21,575 nt of DNA from a virus, in IMG/VR virus record IMGVR_UViG_3300035034_000914, positions 1 through 21,575 of that record. One strand, written 5' to 3'. Position numbers and translations under genes: made by a program. The notes under the pieces were generated by a model. The model worked only from the letters and a program-made list of their open reading frames with translations, did not search any database and was not told the DNA's origin. Each line of letters begins with the position of its first letter. The first letter of the stretch is position 1. This document shows positions 15,501 through 21,575 of this stretch, piece by piece.

Positions 15501-15683
15501 TCGGCGGCGACGTTCGACATGACGAGCCTCTCTGCGGCCACCCTCACGACGATGTCGTTGACGGGGACAGGGGCGAACCTTCAAGTCCCGGAGGGCACAG
15601 CCCTCCGGTTCCAACTCGTGTCTGACAATGCGGATTTGGTGGCCTCCGGCCTCTACGCCCAGATCATCTTCAGGAGTCAATGA
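12549..15683 (+). CDS. Tail fibre/spike protein A: PKD-like, beta-helix, four repeated C-terminal domains
   Basis: The protein has 1044 residues from the ATG at 12549, which has the strong ribosome site GAGAGGAG 5 nt upstream. The frame is open back to 12402, but that part overlaps the glycosylase and has no ribosome site. Residues 28-105 are PKD/Ig-like (YAWAITFAPEGSTATF, DLEGPYLIRL). Residues 150-470 are a right-handed beta-helix of the NosD/DUF1565/pectate-lyase type (HATIQAAI, VILVRPGTYTEDL). A linker FYDNTFSGLLSSNVQDAIDEL follows, seen in many fibres. The C-terminus holds four related domains of about 120 residues (about 480-605, 679-800, 807-926, 927-1044). Residues 615-660 form a linker (WATTLLIGNISGG). 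It is expected to bind or depolymerise a surface glycan; no catalytic residues can be named. The first 480 residues are paralogous to the fibre at 18233. Confidence 0.85.
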   Translation: MPARIRSTILAVDVDEASRNDAVVGSVVSLVSLDAASTYAWAITFAPEGSTATFTGSSSAISPGTFSVDLEGPYLIRLIIDATLPTEDVQYVRVRALTAFGELTLVSAGERRDDTGVIPVDVDVEGWANEQNANIQTLLGFIKPMVASGRMLYVDSNDGTSEYADHATIQAAITDANSSTPSAAEPWVILVRPGTYTEDLTFFPWVHVLGWPGNPDGQTSEAVRVMGTHTAFSTAAPERTLLANLHIENATDTTSAAITKTGLGTLRVFGSKVESSGSDASQGPAILLSAGGLDVVRGVLTQNSANGAGTYALVQDGSNTTSTFNDSTLQGPSGVLLNDGGPVFNVVCEMFHTNLTTAHAAGTGIAGLPTQLTLQGCELNVAGAYGIAINPGSDVYAGAVAADVRFTNINADIFFEVTGLGGTRELSLGSVIYGATVFPGGSPTYAATTKSKTNFYDNTFSGLLSSNVQDAIDELSGSAAIAPLVYHENMPEVPDDTVRYRGWASVTCQLIAIRVYMESPNTQGNYTLTVTNNATGNTVLSAASFDMNTLVAQTPTPVALTAVPADLLFASLDRWTITLTSDDPGFDGESVYVALVFNSTSGAPAVVQDWATTLLIGNISGGTNPELTPGDVMVFGTSPVAVVSGAGQGRLRYNQGTVEFEVSVDGGPWSGIGSGGGGSPFIHKNVPPLPGNTYRYEGWTPIDAVVGDISVAMATVNTQGTYQATFTNETTGQTMLVGPDFAMNTLVAGVVTSLSLTGTVADLTFSAGDEWSVEFISDDLSFDGVGVYFSILFGADSTITVSGSPPDDDQFEVTVFPNNTANHLFFPPYDCTVTAIKVYGQTTPTTAGTYLMSVKNLDSAANLLSLAAFDLTGLPPASLTDAGLTLFPANLQVPEGTPVRFQFISDNADLVASGLYAQIIYIGGSSDDDQFEMSVFPNNTVNHIMFAPYDMQILAIKVYGQVSPTTAGVYTLAVEDLDGSNNLLSAATFDMTSLSAATLTTMSLTGTGANLQVPEGTALRFQLVSDNADLVASGLYAQIIFRSQ
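13986..14353 (+). repeat. Fibre A C-terminal domain, copy 1 (diverged)
   Basis: Copy 1 includes RYRGW, SPNTQGNYTLTVTNNATGNT, SFDMNTLVAQ and TSDDPGFDGESVYVALVFNS. It matches copy 2 at protein level (NTQG.Y..T.TN..TG.T, DDl.FDG..VY....F) and copies 3 and 4 more weakly. The likely fold is a beta-sandwich; this is a domain repeat rather than a DNA repeat. Confidence 0.6.
14583..14946 (+). repeat. Fibre A C-terminal domain, copy 2 (diverged)
   Basis: Copy 2 includes TYRYEGW, VNTQGTYQATFTNETTGQTM, DFAMNTLVAG and SDDLSFDGVGVYFSILFG. It is preceded by a Gly-rich hinge (GSGGGGS). It is close to copy 1 in protein sequence. Confidence 0.6.
14967..15326 (+). repeat. Fibre A C-terminal domain, copy 3 of a 360-bp tandem repeat
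   Basis: It starts at the codons for DDDQFE and is exactly 120 codons long. It shares long near-identical DNA stretches with copy 4, for example around TTCCCGAACAACACCG and AAGGTGTACGGCCA. Confidence 0.8.
15327..15683 (+). repeat. Fibre A C-terminal domain, copy 4 of a 360-bp tandem repeat
   Basis: It starts at DDDQFEMSVFPNNTVNH and ends with the gene's stop. Both copies 3 and 4 end in VPEGT..RFQ..SDNADLVASGLYAQII. The unbroken 360-bp period and conserved DNA point to a recent in-frame duplication. Confidence 0.8.
15672..15676 (+). promoter_or_regulatory. Shine-Dalgarno AGGAG that decides the start of fibre M
   Basis: Two ATGs overlap the previous stop (ATGATG at 15680-15685). AGGAG is 3 nt from the first and 6 nt from the second, which favours 15683. 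Confidence 0.5.
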
Positions 15684-17740
15684 TGGCGACCTATCCTTCA
15701 AACCTCGACGCGAAGGCCAACCTCGGTGCAGGTGGTGGCGGCTCCGTCATCGTCGAGGACGAGGGCGGTGTCGTAGGCGGAGGTCCACATACCACTCTCG
15801 ACTTCGTGGGTGCTGGCGTCACGGCCACCGATGCGGGTGGTGGCACCGCAACCATCACCATCCCTGGCGGGGGTGGCAGCGACCTCGCGACCACACTGGG
15901 TCTGGGAAATGTCACTGGCGGCACCAACATCATCGTCACCAGCGGGGACACCCTCCAAGGAGAAGACAACCCCGCGGGGGGTGGTGACGACCTCCTCATC
16001 CGGGCAGGCAATGCAGGTGGTGGAGGTGGTGATGACGGCGGCGACATCTACCTCACCCCAGGCTCTGAATCTGGTGGCGGCAACGACGGTGAAATCTACG
16101 CTCAAGGAACACTCAACGGGTCTGGCGACGCCATCTTCGACGGGTACGTGGGCATCAAGGAGACCACCACACAACCCAGCCCACCCTCCACACAGGGTGC
16201 CATCTGGGTGCGGACGTTTGTGGGCACCGCCGACAATGGGGGCTATTTCCTCGGGGGCGACGGCCGGAACACGCCGCTGAATGGGGGCTGGCGGGGGATG
16301 GTTCTCCACGCCAGCCAACTCACAACCACTGGGTCTGCCATCGGGGTGTCCCAGGCCACCATGTTTGCGTTCCAGAGTGTTCAGCCTACTGCTGGAGACA
16401 CCCTCTCCATCACGGATGGTTCCACGACACGGACGTATGGGGCCACTTCGGGTGGGGATGTGCAGTACACCATTGGTGGCACGGTGCAGGAGACCCTCAG
16501 CAACCTGGCTGCAGCCATCACGGGTGATGGCTCGGGGTTGTGGGAGGCGGTGACCGTCCCCGGGTTCTCGGGGAACGCTTTCGGGGGTGTGATCATCTAC
16601 CGCGAGACCCAATCGGCGGACTCTTTCGAGGACCGCCTCTACGGGACCTTTGCTTCCCCCACCCTCGTCCGGCAGTGGGACTACGGCACCTCTCCGGACT
16701 ACCGGCAGCACCCCGGAGCGGGGTCTTCCTTCGACACCCAAGTTCCTGCGGCAGACCCCGGTGTGAAGTCCTTCGGGTTTGGTGTACGGAACAACATCAC
16801 CCTCATGAACGGGGACACCTACATCACGGCCTTCGGGGGTCGTGTGGTGCGTGCGGACAAAGCAAAGACCTCTGGCACCTGGCGTGACATCGGACCTGTG
16901 GATGCCGTGCGGGTGGTCTTTGTCTCCAAAAGCGGGGACAACGACAACGACGGGCTCTCACCTGAAAACGCGAAGTTGACGATCAGTTTCGCGAACACGG
17001 CGGCGAACGGTCTTTCACCTGGGTCGGGCAACCAGGTGATCATCCATGTTCTGGATGCCGGCGAGTACGCAGGAGCAAGCCTGAGCGATTACGTGAGCCT
17101 TCAGGCTCCCGATGCGACAGTCACCTCGACCCTCACTCTCGGGGATGAAACCACCAACAAGATTTTCGCCTTCCGACCGGCAGCGGGCACCATCAACATC
17201 TCCGCAGGTGAGCGAGCCTGGCTTGATGTGGATGATGTTCTCGTCCCCGTAGGCGTCGCCATCAGCGTGAGTGGGGAGGGGTACCTGCGGGTTCGGAACA
17301 TGTCGAACGGCAGCGGCACCAACGTCACTGTAGGTGCCGCTGGGGTGTGCCACGCCCACATCGACAGGATGATTCTGACGGCCAACAGCGGCACCGGCAT
17401 CAACAACGGCGGGGTGTTCAAGGGCTACGTGGGGGAGATCGATGACGGCGGGTTTCTGGGAGTGTTCGCCATCACCAACAACGGCACGATGCACCTGGTG
17501 GCCAACCGTGTCGTCGGCGGGACTGGTGGTGGAGCAGCCATCACGGGCACTGGCACCGCCAACATCCAGATCGGTGAGTTGATCGGGCCTATCTTGGGAG
17601 CTGGCACTCGAATCTACGGGGGTGCCTACCGTCCCGCAACCGGGGGAGACTGGACCAACCCAGACCCCACGACCATCGGCGAAGCCATCGACCGCATTGC
17701 CGCAGCAGTTGTCGCCGGCACCGCCGGTCCCATCGCATAG
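15683..17740 (+). CDS. Tail fibre protein M with Gly-rich N-terminus and DUF1565-like beta-helix
   Basis: The protein has 685 residues from the ATG at 15683 (686 from 15680); its start overlaps the stop of fibre A, so the two are likely coupled. Residues 20-60 carry a module (VEDEGG...LDFVGAGVTATDAGGG) that also occurs near the C-terminus of fibre B at 18233. Next come LATTLGLGNVTGG, a linker type shared with fibre A, and a Gly/Asp-rich stretch (LLIRAGNAGGGGGDDGGDIY) resembling one in fibre B. Residues 215-320 are a beta domain containing TVQETLSNLAAAI. From about 411 a beta-helix begins with the DUF1565-type start 'VVFVSKSGDNDNDGLSPENA', followed by INISAGERAWLDVDD and many N/T/G-rich turns. 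The C-terminus is helical (IGEAIDRIAAAVVAG), perhaps a trimerisation or assembly tip. It is a likely adsorption component; its receptor is unknown. Confidence 0.82.
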   Translation: MATYPSNLDAKANLGAGGGGSVIVEDEGGVVGGGPHTTLDFVGAGVTATDAGGGTATITIPGGGGSDLATTLGLGNVTGGTNIIVTSGDTLQGEDNPAGGGDDLLIRAGNAGGGGGDDGGDIYLTPGSESGGGNDGEIYAQGTLNGSGDAIFDGYVGIKETTTQPSPPSTQGAIWVRTFVGTADNGGYFLGGDGRNTPLNGGWRGMVLHASQLTTTGSAIGVSQATMFAFQSVQPTAGDTLSITDGSTTRTYGATSGGDVQYTIGGTVQETLSNLAAAITGDGSGLWEAVTVPGFSGNAFGGVIIYRETQSADSFEDRLYGTFASPTLVRQWDYGTSPDYRQHPGAGSSFDTQVPAADPGVKSFGFGVRNNITLMNGDTYITAFGGRVVRADKAKTSGTWRDIGPVDAVRVVFVSKSGDNDNDGLSPENAKLTISFANTAANGLSPGSGNQVIIHVLDAGEYAGASLSDYVSLQAPDATVTSTLTLGDETTNKIFAFRPAAGTINISAGERAWLDVDDVLVPVGVAISVSGEGYLRVRNMSNGSGTNVTVGAAGVCHAHIDRMILTANSGTGINNGGVFKGYVGEIDDGGFLGVFAITNNGTMHLVANRVVGGTGGGAAITGTGTANIQIGELIGPILGAGTRIYGGAYRPATGGDWTNPDPTTIGEAIDRIAAAVVAGTAGPIA

Positions 17741-17752
17741 AGGAGACCGCAC

Positions 17753-18172
17753 ATGCCCTTCAACTCCCCCATGTCCGCTGTCCTCGCTCGAGGCCGCCGC
17801 AACATCATCACCATCTCCGAGACCCAGGCCATCGACAACCCCGGCGGCACGGTGGCCCTTGGCACGTTCCAGTTCAACCCGGCCACATTCGGGGAGCAGG
17901 CGACCTACCTGTTTCAGGCGATGATCTCGACTTCCAAGGGCTCCATCACGGGCTCGGTCCAGCTCTACAACGTCACCGACGCCGAAGCGGTCACTGGCAC
18001 CCTCTCAACGAGCTCGACGACACCCAGCAACCAGTCTGCATCCCTCACCATGGGCTCCGCCGCCGGCAACCTCAAGGACACCACCAAGACCTATGAGGCT
18101 CGCATCTCCGTCACGGGTTCCGATGCTTCGGACATCCTCTCCGTAGGCTCCATCCGGCTTCTCGTCCTCTGA
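17753..18172 (+). CDS. Small fibre-associated beta-rich protein
   Basis: The protein has 139 residues. An excellent ribosome site AGGAG (17741-17745) lies 7 nt before the ATG, and the gene starts 12 nt after the stop of fibre M. A short basic N-terminus (SAVLARGRRNIITISETQAI) is followed by alternating strands rich in Thr and Ser (STSKGSITGSVQLYNVTDAE; YEARISVTGSDASDILSVGS). It has no cysteine, signal peptide or membrane segment. The pattern suggests a single jelly-roll or Ig-like domain, which could be a fibre tip, a head decoration or a bacterial-surface binding protein. Its location between two fibre genes favours a fibre accessory. The family is not recognised. Confidence 0.75.
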   Translation: MPFNSPMSAVLARGRRNIITISETQAIDNPGGTVALGTFQFNPATFGEQATYLFQAMISTSKGSITGSVQLYNVTDAEAVTGTLSTSSTTPSNQSASLTMGSAAGNLKDTTKTYEARISVTGSDASDILSVGSIRLLVL

Positions 18173-18190
18173 CCGTGGGGCGGTTGCCGT

Positions 18191-18211
18191 CCTATAGCCC
18201 GCCGAGTGTAG
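18191..18211 (+). promoter_or_regulatory. CCTATAG-N9-TGTAGAG leader motif
   Basis: CCTATAG (18191-18197), 9 nt, then TGTAGAG (18207-18213), 8 nt, then the ribosome site GGAGAGGA (18222-18229). This repeats the 12505 copy with identical spacing and a different spacer sequence. It follows the TGA at 18170 by about 20 nt. GGCGG and CCGCC flanking CCTATA could pair. Confidence 0.5.
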
Positions 18212-18232
18212 AGCCTTTTACGGAGAGGATGG

Positions 18233-21200
18233 ATGGCCGCCATCATCAAGAGCACCGTCCTACCGGTCCTACACCCCATCACGGGTGTGGTCCGCAGTCC
18301 CGTGTCAGGTGCGAGCAGGGACGATCTCTACGACGGTGATGTGGTCACCCTGTCCACGGTCTCGGTGGCCACCAGCTACGCTTGGACGCTGGTGTACCAG
18401 CCCGAAGGCTCTGTGGCCGCCTTCTCGGGAGACGTGACCACAGCGGCACCCGGTAGCATCACCCTCGACCTCGAGGGCCCGTACCTGGTCCGTCTCACCA
18501 CGGATCTCGGCCTCCCGACGGAAGCCAGCCAGTTCGTCCGCCTCCGCTGGCTCACCGAGTTCGGTCGGCTCACCCTTGTCGCCGCAGGGGAAGAGAACAA
18601 CTCGGGCATCCCCATCCCCGTCGACCAGACCCCGGATGGGTGGACGAACGACCAGAACCGGAACATCACGACCCTCCTCGCTTTCGTGGCGAAGGTGTCG
18701 AGCTCGGGACGGGTGCTCTACGTCGACCAGAACGGGACGCCCACCGACACCATCCGAGGCTACGCCGACTACGAGACCATCCAAGAGGCCATTAACTACG
18801 CGGTGACGCAGACACCTTCGGCTTCCAACCCCTGGGTCGTTCTGGTACGCCCTGGGTTCTTCACCGAGGACTTGGCCCTCGCCGCCCATGTCCATGTCTA
18901 TGGGTGGCCGGGGAACGTTTCCGGGGATGACGACAACCGTGTCGTTCGCATTCGGAACGACACAACGGCCCACACGGCGAACCTTGCCAACGCAGGCGAC
19001 CGGGTGATGTTGGCGAACCTCACTCTCGAGAACGTGAGCAACGGCTCCCTCGCCGTCGTGAACAAGACGGGCGATGGCGAACTCCACATCTTCCGGTGCT
19101 CCCTCACCAACCAGGGCACCGATGCGTCCCAAGGCCCCGCTCTTCGAGTGGCCGCCGGCACGGTAGAGGCCAACGACAGCCAGTTCCTCCTGAACCCGGC
19201 TGCGGGAACGGGTCAACCCGCAGTCCGCGTCCTCGGCACAGGCACCACACTCAACCTGACCCACTGCCAGGTCATCGGGCCGACAGGCATCATCGCCGAG
19301 GAGGACACCTTCGTCCTTGCTCGCGACAGCCAGTTCACGGGCACAGGCTTGGGAGCCTCTACCGGTGTCCTGACCGACGCGGCGTCCTTCACCCTCGAGT
19401 ACTGCAACGTCCGAGCTCCGCTGGTCACCTACCCTCTCCAGGCTCACACCTCGGGGGCTGCCCTCACGGGAGACCTGGCCCTGTTCGTCCGGTGGACCCG
19501 CATTGAAGAGGGAGGCATCCTCTACGACTCCACCGGGGTCTCGGGGACCTCGACACTCAAGCTTGGGGCGGTCGAGTACAGCACGTTGGTTCTGACGGCG
19601 GCTCCCGACGTGTTCGAGGCGACGGTCAAGGCCAAGTCCATCTTCTACGACAACGGGGTGTCGGGGCTCACCGCCGAGGATGTTCAGAGTTCCCTCGACG
19701 AGATTCATGCCCTGGCGATTGCTGTTCAGACCCTCGACGACGCCTACGACGGTGGTGTCGGTGGCGGCATCGGGCGGACCATCACGGCAGACGCAGGGGC
19801 CGTACAAATCATCGGCTCTGGGACACCCACGGACCCACCGCTTGCCGGGGACACCGATGGCAAGCTCCAGGTGGTCTCGAACGTCCAACTCGGAGCCATC
19901 GACTCTCCCGAGATCGACATCGACCCGAACCCGTATGGGAACGGTGCCCTCATCTCGATGGGCCGCTTCATCGCAGCGGGCAACACCCCCTTCGGCTCGA
20001 CCGTTGGGCTCCTGGCCCGCTCCACGGGGACACCGGACTTCAACAACTACAACCTCCGACTCCAGACCGAGAGCTCGGCGGGTGGCACCCTCATTGGCCG
20101 GCTCATCGTCCAAGGTGGGGACGGTCTCGCCAACGGGGCTGGGACACCTCTGGCCTCGTCCATCTACATCCAGGCGGGAACCACCCAAGCGGGTCCGAAC
20201 AGTGGCGGTGATGTGTTCCTGGCCCCAGGGGATGCGGGTGGTGGAGGAGTCGCGGGCAGCGTGGTCTTCGTTCGCCCACAGGATGCAACCCCGGCTGTCC
20301 TCACGGCGAGCGGAGCCTTTGTTGGGGGTGTGGCGGGGACCATCCGCTTCGCAACGAGCATGGGGGCCATCGAGGTTGATGTCCTGGTGGGCGACATCCT
20401 GGCCACGGTGCTCGCAGCGTTCAACGCCACGGGTCAGGTCACGGCGGTGGACTCGGGTGGTGGGGTCATTGAACTCACCACGACGACCACAGGCCCGAAC
20501 GCCGAGGTCCACTACCTGAACGACACGGTGGGCGGCCTACTGGACACGGCTCTTGGCGGGTTCGACGGACAGGCCCAGACGAATGGCACCTGGCCATCGA
20601 CGGTGGCCTTCCGAGTCACGGCTGACCAGGAGATCACCATCGGAGCAGGTGCTCCCAACCCGATGATCTACGACGCGGTCACAGGCAAGCTCACAGTGCC
20701 TGGCCTCATCGACCCCACCGGGCTCATCCTCGACCAGAACGTCCCACTCGACCCTGGATTGGGCAAAGGCATCCTGTTCATCGGGGACGGCACGGCGGGG
20801 ACTACCCAGGGCAATTTCTACTACCGGTACGAGACGGGTGGCCTCCAGGACATCACCACTGCCGTCATCGGCTCGAGTGGGTTCGCGGTCGAAGACGAGG
20901 GGGCCCCCGTTCCGAACGGCCCGTTCACCGTCCTCAACTTCACGGGGGCGGCGGTTGTTGCGACTGACGCGGGTGGCGGCAAGGTCAACGTCACTGTCAC
21001 AGCGGGTGGAGGCTCCGTCGCAGGGGTGGCTCAAGAGCTCTACGACGACACAGACTTCGCGTTCGGTGGGGGTGTGTCCTCGGTCACCCTGGCGGACACG
21101 CCTGACACCAACGCGGCCTTGGTGGGTCTCTACATGGTGTTCCGCAACTCGTTGCTCGACATGAACAACGTGTCTCCTGCGTTGCCCATCAACGACAGCC

Positions 21201-21289
21201 AGTACCGCATCAACGGAAACGACTTGGAGATTGGGACCGACATCACGGCCTCAAGCAACAACTACCGCATCATCTACCCAACCACCTGA
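18233..21289 (+). CDS. Tail fibre/spike protein B, paralogue of fibre A with a different C-terminus
   Basis: The protein has 1018 residues. ATG at 18233 follows GGAGAGGA; an out-of-frame ATG at 18229 is ignored. Residues 40-120 are PKD-like (SYAWTLVYQPEGSVAAFSGD; DLEGPYLVRL). Residues 150-480 are a beta-helix (YETIQEAI, VVLVRPGFFTEDL, VHVYGWPGN). The linker FYDNGVSGLTAEDVQSSLDEI follows. This whole part aligns with fibre A. The C-terminal half is different. It has a Gly-rich module (IYIQAGTTQAGPNSGGDVFL), a domain with GDILATVLAAFNATGQVTAV, and VEDEGAPVPNGPFTVLNFTG with ATDAGGG near 885-930. The end module 'LVGLYMVFRNSLLDMNNVSP ... YRIINGN'-like (ending NNYRIIYPTT) resembles common fibre receptor-binding tips. 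It is an adhesin or spike with probable glycan binding; no catalytic residues can be assigned. Confidence 0.85.
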   Translation: MAAIIKSTVLPVLHPITGVVRSPVSGASRDDLYDGDVVTLSTVSVATSYAWTLVYQPEGSVAAFSGDVTTAAPGSITLDLEGPYLVRLTTDLGLPTEASQFVRLRWLTEFGRLTLVAAGEENNSGIPIPVDQTPDGWTNDQNRNITTLLAFVAKVSSSGRVLYVDQNGTPTDTIRGYADYETIQEAINYAVTQTPSASNPWVVLVRPGFFTEDLALAAHVHVYGWPGNVSGDDDNRVVRIRNDTTAHTANLANAGDRVMLANLTLENVSNGSLAVVNKTGDGELHIFRCSLTNQGTDASQGPALRVAAGTVEANDSQFLLNPAAGTGQPAVRVLGTGTTLNLTHCQVIGPTGIIAEEDTFVLARDSQFTGTGLGASTGVLTDAASFTLEYCNVRAPLVTYPLQAHTSGAALTGDLALFVRWTRIEEGGILYDSTGVSGTSTLKLGAVEYSTLVLTAAPDVFEATVKAKSIFYDNGVSGLTAEDVQSSLDEIHALAIAVQTLDDAYDGGVGGGIGRTITADAGAVQIIGSGTPTDPPLAGDTDGKLQVVSNVQLGAIDSPEIDIDPNPYGNGALISMGRFIAAGNTPFGSTVGLLARSTGTPDFNNYNLRLQTESSAGGTLIGRLIVQGGDGLANGAGTPLASSIYIQAGTTQAGPNSGGDVFLAPGDAGGGGVAGSVVFVRPQDATPAVLTASGAFVGGVAGTIRFATSMGAIEVDVLVGDILATVLAAFNATGQVTAVDSGGGVIELTTTTTGPNAEVHYLNDTVGGLLDTALGGFDGQAQTNGTWPSTVAFRVTADQEITIGAGAPNPMIYDAVTGKLTVPGLIDPTGLILDQNVPLDPGLGKGILFIGDGTAGTTQGNFYYRYETGGLQDITTAVIGSSGFAVEDEGAPVPNGPFTVLNFTGAAVVATDAGGGKVNVTVTAGGGSVAGVAQELYDDTDFAFGGGVSSVTLADTPDTNAALVGLYMVFRNSLLDMNNVSPALPINDSQYRINGNDLEIGTDITASSNNYRIIYPTT

Positions 21290-21368
21290 CCCGGTAGGGG
21301 TCCTATCCCCTGGGACAGACAGACAAGAAACTCTCGTGCTGTGAAACTTCCAGACTGAAAACACCTCC
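21290..21368 (+). promoter_or_regulatory. Relatively AT-rich gap between fibre B and the next frame
   Basis: This 79-nt gap is less GC-rich than its surroundings from about 21320 on (ACAAGAAACTC, GTGAAACTTCC, CTGAAAACACC). It contains the short tandem ACAGACAGACA at 21315-21325 and the hairpin at 21296. No Shine-Dalgarno sequence precedes the ATG at 21369. It may hold a promoter; no -35/-10 pair is convincing. Confidence 0.3.
21296..21311 (+). terminator. Possible terminator-like hairpin after fibre B
   Basis: AGGGG (21296-21300) pairs with CCCCT (21307-21311) around the loop TCCTAT. It lies 7 nt after the stop of fibre B. There is no T-run, so intrinsic termination would be weak. The loop contains CCTAT, the first half of the leader motif, so this could instead be a degenerate copy of that element. 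Confidence 0.3.
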
Positions 21369-21575
21369 ATGGCCGGTGGCATCGCTTATTCACAACTCCG
21401 TGCGAGTTCTACCGTTGCCCTCGCTGGTCTTGAGTCGTACACCGACGGTGGACTGGGGCGAACTCCATCCGCGTGGGTACAGGGGCCGGTCTGGCTCTTG
21501 GAACCGGTGGTGTTGTCATCGACCCGACGGGAACGGTCACGTTCACCACGGCGACGCACACCTACAACGCAGGTG
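21369..21575 (+). CDS. Partial fibre-like gene with apparent frameshift, 3'-truncated by window edge
   Basis: From ATG 21369 the frame reads MAGGIAYSQLRASSTVALAG, then LESYTDGGLG, after which it turns into Arg/Pro/Ser-rich sequence typical of a shadow frame, though with no stop before the window ends. From 21455 the frame one base back reads GANSIRVGTGAGLALGTGG, then VVIDPTGTVTFTTATHTYNA, which is typical fibre sequence. That second frame has a TGA at 21431 and no good start. Adding one G to the GGGG at 21455-21458 would join the two into one smooth protein. Either the base is missing (sequencing or true mutation) or the ribosome slips back one base here. The ATG lacks a ribosome site, so even the start is uncertain. 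Confidence 0.4.
   Translation, partial: MAGGIAYSQLRASSTVALAGLESYTDGGLGRTPSAWVQGPVWLLEPVVLSSTRRERSRSPRRRTPTTQV

Noticed and set aside
14583-15701. 372-aa minus-strand open frame opposite the fibre A repeats
   Set aside because: Its internal repetition only reflects the tandem repeat on the other strand.
19740-20300. Collagen-like Gly-X-Y repeat in fibre B
   Set aside because: The region is Gly-rich but has no regular three-residue period.
18305-20512. 735-aa minus-strand open frame opposite fibre B
   Set aside because: It mirrors fibre B codons and has shadow composition (long Arg/Val/Glu/Asp runs); the plus-strand frame has clear fibre domains and a good ribosome site.

Overview
The window is a stretch of a GC-rich tailed-phage genome (or a prophage or virus contig), almost all of it virion structural genes. 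Two proteins identify it as a contractile-tailed, myovirus-type phage: a gp25/W-type baseplate wedge protein (5202-6380) and a very large baseplate J/gp6-type protein (6384-9848), next to each other in the usual baseplate order. Codon choice is strongly GC-biased at third positions, which fits a high-GC host (an actinobacterium is possible). The sequence alone does not fix the host, and I see no integrase, attachment site, tRNA, CRISPR array or insertion sequence.

Layout. Positions 1-1188 hold the 3' part of a structural gene. Positions 1225-4862 hold three tightly packed rightward genes: a small protein, an 850-aa protein with hydrophobic helical segments at both ends, and a 279-aa protein. 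Positions 4903-11191 hold the baseplate block: a small helical protein, the gp25-like wedge, the J-like protein and a protein in the gpI position. Positions 11182-12443 are a two-gene leftward island: a zinc-ribbon protein of unknown function and a clear family 4 (iron-sulfur) uracil-DNA glycosylase. Positions 12549-18172 are a first fibre block (two large fibre/spike proteins and a 139-aa small protein). Positions 18233-21289 encode a third large fibre that is a paralogue of the first. A further reading frame starts near 21369 and leaves the window; it appears to carry a one-base frameshift.

How the parts fit. The rightward genes should build the baseplate and the adsorption apparatus. The wedge and J proteins form the baseplate, the gpI-position protein probably links baseplate to fibres, and the three fibres, made of shared interchangeable modules (Ig/PKD-like, beta-helix, short linkers), should bind the host surface. 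The leftward pair is a non-structural insert between baseplate and fibres.

The most interesting signal outside the genes is a two-part motif, CCTATA (or TCTAT), then 12-13 nt, then GTAG. It occurs in every rightward gene gap longer than about 30 nt (1195, 4873, 12505, 18191), always at almost the same distance from the next Shine-Dalgarno sequence, with a degenerate form at 21302. It is a candidate phage-specific promoter or 5'-leader element. Family assignments come from motif recognition by eye; no database search was run.
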